Assembly (NCBI RefSeq): GCF_000242595.2
Contig: NC_017098.1
Coordinates: 186,001 to 250,000, forward strand
Source: Spirochaeta africana DSM 8902
GTDB taxonomy: Bacteria; Spirochaetota; Spirochaetia; DSM-27196; DSM-8902
DNA: 64,000 nucleotides
Reading direction: 5' to 3'
The notes under the pieces are model-generated. The model saw only the letters and a program-made list of their open reading frames with translations, was not told where the DNA came from and searched no databases. Below, one piece after another: positions 17,755-26,140 of the stretch (position 1 is the first letter of the stretch; each line of letters starts with the position of its first letter). A program made the position numbers and the translations under genes.

Positions 17755-18675
17755 ATGATTGGAAATCTGGATATTCTATCCCGCAGGGCCGGTTTTAACA
17801 CCGCCCTGCGTCATTTCAAGGCAGTATCCGGTTTTCTGAAGCCGGTCAGCAGTGGCGCCAATCTGGCTGATCTGCTGGCCGATGCTTTGGAGAATGGGGT
17901 TCTTTCCGAAGAACAGGTTCCGCTGGTGGTGAGTGCACTGCTGGCGGACAAGTTTTCCTATGCGGCCGTCTCGCGCAATGCAGAGGTCATCATTGAGGAT
18001 GTTGATGCGGTAATCGAGAAGCTGTGCGGCTGGTCGGCCCTGCAGATAGTGGTTGTGTATGAACACCCCGAGGCGGGATCGTTCGCTATTAATCCCTGTC
18101 GCAAGGAGTCCTGGAAACAGGCCCTCCCGATACTTCGTGATGAGCTGGTGGTGGTGTATGTCGGCCCTGCGTCTGGCGAACTTCCAGCGGAGGTGCTGCA
18201 GGCAGCCGCCTACGATGTACACGAAATACTGGCCGGGCGAGAACCTGCCGGGCGACCTGAGTACACTGCTACAACCGCGCGACGACCAGCACCACCTCCC
18301 AAACCCAAGGTAGCCAAGCAGCCGGCAGCGGCGAGAAAGGGTGACTACCGGATAACGCCGCGCTACTCGGTGGTAGTGACCAACGAGCTGTTCCACAACG
18401 GGAATGTTGAGGCCTGGAAGCGTATCGTGGGCAGCTATCGCGCTACCTATCCTGAGCTTGATGTGCTGATCTATTACGATAACGAGCGCATCAAGGACAT
18501 CAACTCGCTGTTCAAGTGGGGCAAGGTTAAACATGGCACCCCGATCCTTATCAGCGTTGCTGGAGATCAGATTCGTGATGTCTCCAAGCTGCAGCGATAT
18601 CTGTTTGAGGGAGCGAGTCCGCGGTTCGAGATGTTCCTGAAGGGCAGTATCGATCAGCCGCTGGAACTCTTCTAA
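17755..18675 (+). CDS. Hypothetical protein encoded directly after cfpA
   Basis: 306 residues. ATG lies 3 bases after the cfpA stop, so the two are translationally linked. Two globular parts (about 1-160 and 195-306) are joined by a Pro/Lys/Ala linker (RRPAPPPKPKVAKQ). No signal peptide, membrane segment or known motif. The second part has an alternating alpha/beta pattern (YSVVVTNELFHNGNVEAWKR, LDVLIYYDNERI). In T. pallidum a hypothetical gene occupies the same place between cfpA and the PPDK gene, as far as I recall, so a filament-linked role is a reasonable but untested idea. Confidence 0.8.
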   Translation: MIGNLDILSRRAGFNTALRHFKAVSGFLKPVSSGANLADLLADALENGVLSEEQVPLVVSALLADKFSYAAVSRNAEVIIEDVDAVIEKLCGWSALQIVVVYEHPEAGSFAINPCRKESWKQALPILRDELVVVYVGPASGELPAEVLQAAAYDVHEILAGREPAGRPEYTATTARRPAPPPKPKVAKQPAAARKGDYRITPRYSVVVTNELFHNGNVEAWKRIVGSYRATYPELDVLIYYDNERIKDINSLFKWGKVKHGTPILISVAGDQIRDVSKLQRYLFEGASPRFEMFLKGSIDQPLELF

Positions 18676-18691
18676 CTGACAGGAGCTATAC

Positions 18692-21295
18692 ATGAGTATG
18701 TTTATTTCATTCGGGACCGGCCGGTCCACCGTAAAGGGGGATCAGGCGATTGGCAGTCGGGGTGAGCGGGCAGTATCGCTTGCCGAGCTGGACATGCCGA
18801 TCTGTCCCGGGTTTGTGATACCGAACGAGGGGGTCAAGCTGTGTGCCGCTGATCCCCGCAAGGCTGCCCAGCAACTTCGTCATTCTGTGGGCGAGGTTGA
18901 GCAGGTTATGCGCAAAGACTTTGGCGGCGAGGCCCCGCTGCTGCTCAAGGTAGTCGAAAGCCCGATGCTGAATGTCCAGAGTTCGCTGCCGTCGGTACAT
19001 CATATCGGGCTCACCGAAACAACGGTTGCGGCAGTTGCCGAGATGACCGGGGAAAAATTCGCCTACGGTGAGTATGCATTCCTGTTGCGCAGTATTCTGC
19101 AAGCAGCCCTGGTGGGTGGTACAGATGGCGAACGCGCCAGGGAGCTGCACGCCTACCTGGAGGCTCTGAAAAAGGCGAAAACCAAGAACACAATACTCAA
19201 GGCTATCGAGGGGCATCGCGATGTGCTGCCGGTCGAGCTGTACACCGATCCCTATTTCCAGCTGCTGTATGTGGTGCAGTTGTTTAATGCTGCCTTCACC
19301 CAAAGCCCAACCACCGAGGATTCGGCGGTGCAGGTGCAGGCGATGGTATACGGAAACCTCGACAAGCGCAGCAGTGCCGGGTATCTGTACACGCATCATA
19401 TCGTTACCGGCGCCGACGAGCTGCAGGGGGAGTTTTTTCCCATCTCGTTCGACGAAACGGCGAGTAACGGCAAACCGATCAATCAGATTGAGCCCAATCA
19501 TCGCAAGGCGCTGGGGGCTATGGCCCGCAAGCTGGAGGATCACTTCCGGGAGATCCGGTGGATACGCTTTGTAATCGAGGCGGACACTCTCTGGCTGGTT
19601 GATCAGGCATCGGTGCCCAACAAGTCGGCCCAGGCCGAGATTCGCACCCTGCTGGATCTGCAGAAGCGTGATGTGGTTACCAAAGATTATCTTATCGAGA
19701 AGATCAAGCCGGGTCGGCTGTCCGAGATTCTGCATCCTACCCTGGATGCGACCTCGGTTAAAACCCTGCCAACCATCAGCGGCGGGATAGCCGGTGCTGT
19801 AGGTGCCGCAATCGGGCGAGTGTTTTTTACGGCAGAAAGCCTGATTACTGCGTACCGACAGGCCCAGCAGGCCGGCGAGGACACCAGTATGATACTGGCC
19901 ATGCCGTCTACATTTGCCGGTGATGTCAAGGCGATCGAGATTGCACAGGGTGTTCTTTCTTCCGAGGGCGGGTATGCATCGCATGCCCCGGTAGTGGCGC
20001 GCAGTCTTGGAAAGGTTGCGATGGTACGCCCCGATGCGGTGTTTCGCAAGAAAACCCTGGTGCTGGACGGCCATGAGGTGCAGGAAGGTGACTACATTAC
20101 CATGAATGTACCGTACTATGACGACCCGGTGATCTACATCGGGCAGGGCAGTCTTACCAAGCCCTCGCTGGAGGACAGTGGCCTGCTTGAATTTATGGAT
20201 ATAATCCAGGAGCGAATCGGCGACATCGATGTGCATGCCAACGCCGACCAGCCGCGAGATGCCAGTCTGGCGAGAAAGTTCAATGCCATGGGCATTGGCT
20301 TGTGCCGCACCGAGCACATGTTCTTTGCCGAGTCTCGTATAAACCGCTTTCGCTACATGATCCTGGCGGATGACACCGAGATGCGAACCCGCATCCTGGA
20401 TGATCTGCACAAGGATCAGACCGAGGATTTTTACGAGCTGCTCAAGATTATGGATGGCCTGCCGGTAACCATTCGACTGCTGGATGCACCCCTGCATGAG
20501 TTCCTGCCCCACGATGAGGATGGCATGAAGGACTTTATTGCGCAGGCAAAAAAGGATGGGGTCGGTCTTACCAGGGCCGCCATCCTGGAACGCAGCCAGC
20601 TGATGCGTGAGTTCAATCCCATGCTGGGGCATCGCGGTATCCGGGTAGCGATCTCGTATCCGGAGATCTATCGCATGCAGACCCGGGCCATTTTTGAGGC
20701 CGGATACAAACTCAAGCTTGAAGGCAAGGATCCCAAGCCCGAGATCATGATTCCCCTGGTGATGAACCCGAATGAGCTGAAGGTTGTGCGCAACGGCAAG
20801 AAGATCGAGGGGAAACATATACTGGGGATCCGGGATATCGAGGAGCAGGTCAGGGCCAAGTTTGCGTGTGATCCGATCAAATACTCGGTAGGTACCATGA
20901 TCGAGCTCCCGGCTGCAGCGCTTAATTCTTCATCGATTGCCCGGTATGCGGATTTCTTTTCTTTCGGGACCAACGACCTGACCCAGACGACCTATGGTAT
21001 ATCCCGGGATGACTTTAATACCTTCTTTTCGGACTATACCGAGCTCGACCTGCTGCCCAACAATCCGTTCAAGGTTCTGCAGCCGCAGGTCAAGGAGCTG
21101 GTGAAAACTGCAGCCCTGCGGGGGCGGATGGTGCGGCCTGATCTTACCCTGGGGCTGTGCGGCGAACACGGTGCCGAACCCCAGAATATCGACTTTATCC
21201 GGGAGGCCGGGCTGAACTATGTATCGGTGTCTCCGTACGGGATACCGATTGCCAAACTGGCAATCGCGCAGATGAATCTGAAGAGCGGCGAGTAG
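18692..21295 (+). CDS. Pyruvate phosphate dikinase homologue with altered ATP-binding half
   Basis: 867 residues, near the usual 870-880. The central phospho-carrier domain keeps the catalytic histidine (His431 in GGYASHAPVVAR). The C-terminal PEP/pyruvate barrel keeps IRLLDAPLHEFLP, GLCRTEHMFF, SFGTNDLTQTTYGISRDD and the proton donor Cys in LCGEHGAEP (about 823). The N-terminal ATP-grasp half is aberrant: the GGKG loop reads GSRGER, the expected VRSGAR motif reads LKVVESPML, and the QGEDV motif after GEF is absent. ATP/phosphate use is therefore doubtful, while PEP chemistry looks possible. It is co-directional with cfpA and starts 16 bases after the hypothetical gene, with AGGAG upstream. 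Confidence 0.85.
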   Translation: MSMFISFGTGRSTVKGDQAIGSRGERAVSLAELDMPICPGFVIPNEGVKLCAADPRKAAQQLRHSVGEVEQVMRKDFGGEAPLLLKVVESPMLNVQSSLPSVHHIGLTETTVAAVAEMTGEKFAYGEYAFLLRSILQAALVGGTDGERARELHAYLEALKKAKTKNTILKAIEGHRDVLPVELYTDPYFQLLYVVQLFNAAFTQSPTTEDSAVQVQAMVYGNLDKRSSAGYLYTHHIVTGADELQGEFFPISFDETASNGKPINQIEPNHRKALGAMARKLEDHFREIRWIRFVIEADTLWLVDQASVPNKSAQAEIRTLLDLQKRDVVTKDYLIEKIKPGRLSEILHPTLDATSVKTLPTISGGIAGAVGAAIGRVFFTAESLITAYRQAQQAGEDTSMILAMPSTFAGDVKAIEIAQGVLSSEGGYASHAPVVARSLGKVAMVRPDAVFRKKTLVLDGHEVQEGDYITMNVPYYDDPVIYIGQGSLTKPSLEDSGLLEFMDIIQERIGDIDVHANADQPRDASLARKFNAMGIGLCRTEHMFFAESRINRFRYMILADDTEMRTRILDDLHKDQTEDFYELLKIMDGLPVTIRLLDAPLHEFLPHDEDGMKDFIAQAKKDGVGLTRAAILERSQLMREFNPMLGHRGIRVAISYPEIYRMQTRAIFEAGYKLKLEGKDPKPEIMIPLVMNPNELKVVRNGKKIEGKHILGIRDIEEQVRAKFACDPIKYSVGTMIELPAAALNSSSIARYADFFSFGTNDLTQTTYGISRDDFNTFFSDYTELDLLPNNPFKVLQPQVKELVKTAALRGRMVRPDLTLGLCGEHGAEPQNIDFIREAGLNYVSVSPYGIPIAKLAIAQMNLKSGE

Positions 21296-21302
21296 GCTGC
21301 TG

Positions 21303-21346
21303 AAAAAATACCGGAGCAGGGCGGCTATTGCTGCTGTCCCTGCTCC
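21303..21346 (-). terminator. Rho-independent terminator of the J-domain gene
   Basis: On the minus strand, GGAGCAGGG pairs with CCCTGCTCC (21338-21346 with 21313-21321), then TATTTTTT follows. The hairpin includes the stop codon region of the J-domain gene. On the plus strand there is no T-run, so the PPDK transcript would not use it as a standard terminator. Confidence 0.75.
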
Positions 21347-22125
21347 AGGTGTTCACACAGCGCCGAGAGTGCTCGCAGCAGGTACAGCTTGATCATGGTA
21401 AGCGGTACGTGCGAGCTCTTGGCAAATCCCGCCAGAATCAGCATGAAACTCTTCTCGGCTTGATGGCGTGCCCCCGGGCAAATCAGGCCGCGCTCTGTCC
21501 TAAGCTCCAGCACTCCGTGGCGGATGGCCTCGTCCAGAGCACGGGAGCCCTGGTGGTACAGGCGTTGTGCCTTGCGCTCGTCCCCTGCCGGCACAGCGTG
21601 ATCCAGGGGCTTGATCAGCATGTTTTCATAGAATGCACCGGCAAACCCGTGGATAGCACGGGCCTGCTGGTGCTGCAGCGCACTGCCAGGCCATTCCAGG
21701 GTTTCCTTCAGGTCGTCAATCGTGGCAGCCAGGCGTCGCATGGTGGCGCGATAGCGGTAGCGCAGGGTTCCCTCCTGTCGCAGGTACACATTATCCATGC
21801 CCATGGTGTAGTAGCTGTGCAGCACATCCAGGACGATGTCATAGAGTTTGGCGATGCGGGTCTGCATAACCAGGCTGTAGCCGGAATCCGGTTCGCTCGC
21901 CGGTTTTTGTTGTGTCCGGGCCTGTCTGGCTGTATCCTGTAGGTAGGCAGTAACGGCGTCATAGGCTTCCGTAAGCCGAACGGTCATCTTGTGGGACCAT
22001 TCGCTACGCTCGATGTTCCTGTCGGGGTGATATTCCTTGAGCAAGCGGCGGTAAGAAGCGCCCGCGTCCTCAAGGGATGCCCCCTGGGGGAGTTGCAGAA
22101 ACTGGAAAGCTGTGGCGACGTTCAT
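21325..22125 (-). CDS. Orphan J-domain (DnaJ-like) co-chaperone
   Basis: 266 residues. The N-terminal J domain (about 4-65) has the HPD tripeptide at 33-35 (LLKEYHPDRN), which stimulates DnaK ATPase. Gly/Phe-rich and zinc-finger regions of true DnaJ are absent; the remaining 200 residues are mostly helical and unrecognised. It is thus a specialised J protein, recruiting DnaK to one client or place. Start ATG at 22125 is preferred over 22137 because TATGAT, a near-consensus -10, lies 7 bases upstream and covers the other ATG; no ribosome binding site is present. Divergent from the small hypothetical gene at 22201. Confidence 0.85.
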   Translation of the reverse strand: MNVATAFQFLQLPQGASLEDAGASYRRLLKEYHPDRNIERSEWSHKMTVRLTEAYDAVTAYLQDTARQARTQQKPASEPDSGYSLVMQTRIAKLYDIVLDVLHSYYTMGMDNVYLRQEGTLRYRYRATMRRLAATIDDLKETLEWPGSALQHQQARAIHGFAGAFYENMLIKPLDHAVPAGDERKAQRLYHQGSRALDEAIRHGVLELRTERGLICPGARHQAEKSFMLILAGFAKSSHVPLTMIKLYLLRALSALCEHLEQGQQQ

Positions 22126-22132
22126 TACACTT

Positions 22133-22161
22133 ATCATACGGCAGCATGCGCAGGAATACAA
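22133..22161 (-). promoter_or_regulatory. Promoter of J-domain gene, leaderless type
   Basis: Minus strand: TTGTAT (22156-22161), 17-base spacer, TATGAT (22133-22138), 7 bases to ATG 22125. Position predicts a transcript beginning at the start codon. Confidence 0.5.
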
Positions 22162-22200
22162 TTCCCATCATGCGGAAAACACCGAAAATGGAGGACTGAG

Positions 22201-22758
22201 ATGGAAAAATTGCTGGATACCTTTACCGCGTACCAGAATGGAAAACTGCCGGACCAGAACGGCTATATCCTGAGTGTATTTTATCATGAATCATCGGCCT
22301 ACACCCGTTACGAACTGGTGTCGTTTGGCAACGTCAAGGACATCTTTGCCAATGAGGACGGACTGGTTTTTCAGGCTGAGGGGCGCAAGCTGTATGTACT
22401 TGTGGAACCTGCCGGCTGGCCAACCAGTCATATCGAGCCGGCATACCGAACCGATGCCGAACGGGTGCCTTACCGCTTTAAAGAGATGATCGACTTTACT
22501 ACCGGGCGCAGGGATCATGTATACATCGGTAGCAATCCGGTGGTTACCTATACCTCGTTTACCGTGGTCAAACCGGTCGGGCAGAATGTTTCCTATGTAT
22601 TCTACCCTGCCGACAACGTGAAGGATGTTATCCTGGAGTTCTTCCGGTTGTCCTTGTGGAAACAGGCGCGCGTACCGCAGAGCGATGCCCGTCGGGTGCT
22701 GACCCCCATCGGGGAGGTGTTCGACAAAATGGTGGTGGGAGAAGGCGGCTTTCATTAA
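22201..22758 (+). CDS. Small cytoplasmic hypothetical protein
   Basis: 185 residues, no recognised family. Start ATG at 22201 follows GGAGG by 6 bases. Mixed alpha/beta composition without signal peptide or membrane helix; segments such as YILSVFYHESSAYTRYELVS and VSYVFYPADNVKDVILEFFR suggest a compact domain. It is monocistronic, with a hairpin-type terminator after it, and divergent from the J-domain gene. It may share control with that gene through the 75-base gap, but no function can be inferred. Confidence 0.75.
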   Translation: MEKLLDTFTAYQNGKLPDQNGYILSVFYHESSAYTRYELVSFGNVKDIFANEDGLVFQAEGRKLYVLVEPAGWPTSHIEPAYRTDAERVPYRFKEMIDFTTGRRDHVYIGSNPVVTYTSFTVVKPVGQNVSYVFYPADNVKDVILEFFRLSLWKQARVPQSDARRVLTPIGEVFDKMVVGEGGFH

Positions 22759-22821
22759 GCCTGTAGGTACTGGTGATCAGACGCCAGCCATACCGGCAGC
22801 GCTTCGCAGCCGCATCGGCGT

Positions 22822-22860
22822 ACACCCTGCATCCCGGCTGGCGGGAGGCAGGGTGTTTGT
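22822..22860 (+). terminator. Probable terminator after the 22201 gene
   Basis: ACACCCTGC (22822-22830) pairs with GCAGGGTGT (22848-22856), with an inner CCC/GGG pairing, and TTTGTCT follows. The T-run is short, so efficiency is uncertain. Confidence 0.6.
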
Positions 22861-22875
22861 CTGCAGGGTGTCAGC

Positions 22876-24117
22876 TTAAAACCGGTACCGCACACCGGCG
22901 CCGGCCGCCATGCCCTGTGGTCTGTCCGGATGATACAGGGCGTCTTCTGCTCCGGCCTGTAGCGAGGCATAGCCCAGCAAGGTGAACCCCTGAAAAAGAT
23001 TCCAGCTCGCTCCTACGGTAAAATCGGCCGACAGGTCCAGTGGTGAGACAACTGCACGTGCCAGGGTGGTAACCGTTCTGCCTGGTGCCCAGGTGAGCTC
23101 CGGATACAGCAGCAGCCCGTAATCGGCGTGGGGATACGGTTGCTTCTCCCAGCTCCCGCCGGGCAGCAGCAGCGCCTCCAGTCTGGAGGTTATGGTATGA
23201 TCGTAACCGGCTGTATAGCTGCGAAAGATACCAAGCGACATACGGGAAAAATCCCGGAGCAGCTCGCTGGCTGGCGGGGGCGAATTGACCGGGATATCAA
23301 GCCCGGCGGCGGCATACAGGTCGGCATCCAGGGCGGTTCCCTGCAGCGACAGTGCAAAGCGGTTGTGGTTGCTGCGGCCGTCGTACAGGTACGCCGGTTC
23401 TATGCTCAGGGAGCCGGCGGTCAGGTGCAGCCGCAACCCGCCGCGAATATCCGAAATGGTGGTGCCATCGCCCAGGTTGCCTGGTAGCGGTGGGCCGGTG
23501 CTGCTGTCATCTGCTGGTGTTGAATCCTGGTTGCCGGTAACGGGTGGCATATTCTCCGCCAAACCGGCAAGATCAAAACCCGGCAGTCCCGGCAGCAGTA
23601 CCGTCTCGAGGTAGCCGAGGTCACCTGCCGGGAAGTAGCCGGCGAGCAGCCAGGCGGTCTCATCACGAACCTCATCGGTGGCAATCATGTCGGCGGTGCT
23701 GCGGCCATCGCTGCCAAACAGCAGATCCCCGGCATTGAACAGACTGCCGATCCCCCAGCTCAGACGGTCGCGCCCGGTGGTAAAGCGAACCGTGTAGTCA
23801 TCGGTAACCGGAAACCGGAACCGGACATAGGCACGCGGAACCTCCGGAATCGTCAGCGGGGCTCCGGCAATATCCAGCAGGGTAAGTCGCAGCTGCAGGC
23901 GCGACTGCACCATCTGGTGCGGTGCCGATCGAAAGTCGACGGTCCCCCGGGCGGTGCCCATCACCGCGAGCTCGCTGCCGGTCCACCAGGCGGCCGCGAT
24001 GCTTTCTATCTCGGTCTGCACCCGGGTTTCGGCTGCAGCCCCGAGCGGTGATGCTATGGACGCAATCAGCAGGATGGTACAGACCAGCCATGCACGACAG
24101 GTTCTCGGCACTACCAT
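22876..24117 (-). CDS. Outer-membrane beta-barrel protein of ABC export cassette A
   Basis: 413 residues. A signal peptide (VCTILLIASIASPLGAAA, cut before Glu) is followed by alternating strand-like segments and a C-terminal RYRF, the aromatic end expected of outer-membrane barrels. The start ATG at 24117 overlaps the end of the LolA-like gene by 7 bases, so they are co-translated. Family not recognised by name. Motifs include VRFTTGRDRLSWGIGSLFNA, resembling porin-like proteins in which the strand carries GR-x-x-LSWG. The matching protein of cassette B (40463-41674) has LQAGRFSLPWGVGVAFHPGD, which looks like the same family. It is the last gene of the operon that starts at 29605. Confidence 0.8.
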   Translation of the reverse strand: MVVPRTCRAWLVCTILLIASIASPLGAAAETRVQTEIESIAAAWWTGSELAVMGTARGTVDFRSAPHQMVQSRLQLRLTLLDIAGAPLTIPEVPRAYVRFRFPVTDDYTVRFTTGRDRLSWGIGSLFNAGDLLFGSDGRSTADMIATDEVRDETAWLLAGYFPAGDLGYLETVLLPGLPGFDLAGLAENMPPVTGNQDSTPADDSSTGPPLPGNLGDGTTISDIRGGLRLHLTAGSLSIEPAYLYDGRSNHNRFALSLQGTALDADLYAAAGLDIPVNSPPPASELLRDFSRMSLGIFRSYTAGYDHTITSRLEALLLPGGSWEKQPYPHADYGLLLYPELTWAPGRTVTTLARAVVSPLDLSADFTVGASWNLFQGFTLLGYASLQAGAEDALYHPDRPQGMAAGAGVRYRF

Positions 24118-24845
24118 GTCAGTTCCTCCAGCGAGAAGATATTGTCCGGCAATTCAATCCCGAGTTCAGCGGATTCTATGATCATTTCGGTTCCGCTCGA
24201 GCGGCGGGTCTCGTCAACAATACGGATGCGGGAGGGGAAGAGATAGCCGGCTTCAGCCATGACTTCCAGCACAGTGGTTGTCTTGAGCAGCCTGCCGCTG
24301 CGGGCATACTGCTCGCTTTTGCGCAGGACAAAGTCTTCGCGGTCAACCCAGAAGATCTGTTTCGGGTAGGCCACATTGGTGCTGCGGGCGGTCAGTTCGA
24401 TCTTGTAGGTCGCATGGTCATTCACCGTCTCCTGGCCCAGCAGGGAAAAGCGGTAGTCAGCTGCCAGTCCACGCCCCCCGGTCATGTCTTCGTACGAGAT
24501 GTCCGAACCCAGCAGCGAATCTCGCAGTGCGGCGCCTTGCAGCCTGATTACCTCGCGGGCATCCGGATAGTACAGATAGAGGCTGTCATCACGACGCAGT
24601 ACCCGCTGCCCCTCCTCGTTGCGACTGGTGAACTCCACCAGAAAGCGCTCTGAACCCTGGGAATGAGCGATGTAGGTGCTGGTCCGGTCGCCGAAGCGGT
24701 CACTGATTACCATTCTGCCTTCCAGGCGGCTGGTGCTGTGGGTCTGGTTTTCCTCCATACGGGAGATTATCTGGTCGGCCGTCAGGCCAAAAGCCGGGGC
24801 GCCAGCTGCAGTGAGCAGCAGCGCACATATTAGTAATTTTTTCAT
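24111..24845 (-). CDS. LolA-like outer-membrane lipoprotein-sorting protein (cassette A)
   Basis: 244 residues. Start ATG at 24845 has AAGGAGG upstream and gives a perfect signal peptide (MKKLLICALLLTAAGAPAFG); the frame extends upstream but only antisense to the permease gene. The mature part follows the LolA-like pattern: ISRMEENQ helix, RLEGRMVISD, FLVEFTSRNEEGQRVLRRDD, LYLYYPDAREVIRLQG, ending in LPDNIFSLEEL. Such half-barrels carry lipids or lipoproteins through the periplasm. It lies between the permease (46 bases) and the barrel gene (overlap), the expected middle step of an inner-to-outer membrane path. Confidence 0.88.
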   Translation of the reverse strand: MKKLLICALLLTAAGAPAFGLTADQIISRMEENQTHSTSRLEGRMVISDRFGDRTSTYIAHSQGSERFLVEFTSRNEEGQRVLRRDDSLYLYYPDAREVIRLQGAALRDSLLGSDISYEDMTGGRGLAADYRFSLLGQETVNDHATYKIELTARSTNVAYPKQIFWVDREDFVLRKSEQYARSGRLLKTTTVLEVMAEAGYLFPSRIRIVDETRRSSGTEMIIESAELGIELPDNIFSLEELTW

Positions 24846-24891
24846 ACGACGCCTCCTTGGGGCACTAAGTATTGATTCTTCTCTGCTGGCG

Positions 24892-26121
24892 CTAATCAGC
24901 GCGCAGCGCCTCGACCGGTCGCAGTTTGGCTGCTCTTCTGGTAGACGGGAAGGTTGCTGCCATAGTAACCACCCACGAGAACACAAACACCCCGATGGTG
25001 GAACTCCAGTGCAGCTGCGGATAGAGCATGGATGACATATCCATGTCGACCCCGTCCATCGCAGCACCAAAATCTATCCCGATGGTGCCCAGGGGTATCA
25101 CGATGGCGATCCCGATAAGCACACCAAGTGCGGCACCGAATGCCCCCAGATAGGCAGCCTCGGTAAAGAACAACCGTACCAGCTGCTTGTCATGCATGCC
25201 CAGGGCGGCCAGGGTGCCGACCTCTCTGGTTCGCTCATGGATCACCATCATGGTGGTGCTGATCACTACGGTTGCTGCCAGCAGGAAAAACACGGCGGCA
25301 ATTATCCGGTAAACCACATTGGCCATACGGATGTATTCATACCCGCCGCTTACCTCGGTCCAGTGTACGGCACCCAGTTCATCCCGCCCGAGGTTACCCA
25401 GCAGGGTGTCTATTCGCCCGGCAATATCGTTCTGAGCGGACGGCTCGGCCTTTACAAGCACCTCGCTGGCAGCGTCATGCATACGCATGTAGCGTGCGGC
25501 ACTATCGAGCGGCACGACCAGCACCCGCTGGTTCAGGCCGCCGACCGGAAAGTTGGCCAGCCCGACAACATCTACCGTGTAGGCATTGGTGCCGCGCTGT
25601 CTGGTCTGGGTCAGGAAGGTGACGATGTCACCGATGCCGACCCCGAGCTCCTCGGCCAGCCGATAGCCGATGATAGCCTCGTTGCTCCCGGGCTGCGGCA
25701 GCCGGCCGGCAGCCACAATGCTGTCCAGGTCCTGGAACTCCGGTTCCAGGGTCATGTCCAGTCCGAGGCCCATAGCGGCAATCTGGCGCTCGCCGCGGAA
25801 ATGCACGCTGGGAACCCTGATTCGCGGGCTGACCGCAGCGATGCCCGGGTAATCGCGCAGCTCGGTGATCAACTGCTGATAGTCTTCGACTACATAGTGC
25901 ACCGGGTTCAGGTATTCATAGCGGTCGTATTCGGTGTGACGGATGCGCACCTGCCCGGTTTCGTAGTTCCAGGCGTTGGTGCGGATATCCGCCGAGATAC
26001 CCTCGAACAGGGAAAACAGAAAGGTTATTGCCATGGCGGCCACGGCGATTGCGATTACCGATAACAGACTGCGTCTGCCGTTGCGGAAGATATTGCGAAA
26101 TGCAATTGCTGATATTCTCAT
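24892..26121 (-). CDS. FtsX/LolC-type ABC transporter permease (cassette A, second)
   Basis: 409 residues. One N-terminal membrane helix (LLSVIAIAVAAMAITFLF), a large extracytoplasmic domain, then three C-terminal helices (IIAAVFFLLAATVVISTTMM, AFGAALGVLIGIAIVIPLG, GVFVFSWVVTMAATF). This is the MacB/LolCE layout. The cytoplasmic coupling element REVGTLAALGMHDKQL precedes the second helix pair. It should pair with the other permease and the ATPase of the operon to extract a lipid or lipoprotein from the inner membrane or pull on a periplasmic partner. Confidence 0.9.
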   Translation of the reverse strand: MRISAIAFRNIFRNGRRSLLSVIAIAVAAMAITFLFSLFEGISADIRTNAWNYETGQVRIRHTEYDRYEYLNPVHYVVEDYQQLITELRDYPGIAAVSPRIRVPSVHFRGERQIAAMGLGLDMTLEPEFQDLDSIVAAGRLPQPGSNEAIIGYRLAEELGVGIGDIVTFLTQTRQRGTNAYTVDVVGLANFPVGGLNQRVLVVPLDSAARYMRMHDAASEVLVKAEPSAQNDIAGRIDTLLGNLGRDELGAVHWTEVSGGYEYIRMANVVYRIIAAVFFLLAATVVISTTMMVIHERTREVGTLAALGMHDKQLVRLFFTEAAYLGAFGAALGVLIGIAIVIPLGTIGIDFGAAMDGVDMDMSSMLYPQLHWSSTIGVFVFSWVVTMAATFPSTRRAAKLRPVEALRAD

Positions 26122-26140
26122 GATTCTGCTCCTTTATTCG

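Noticed and set aside
18707-20818. 703-residue open frame antisense to the PPDK homologue
   Set aside because: A shadow of a long GC-rich gene; no recognisable motif or ribosome binding site.
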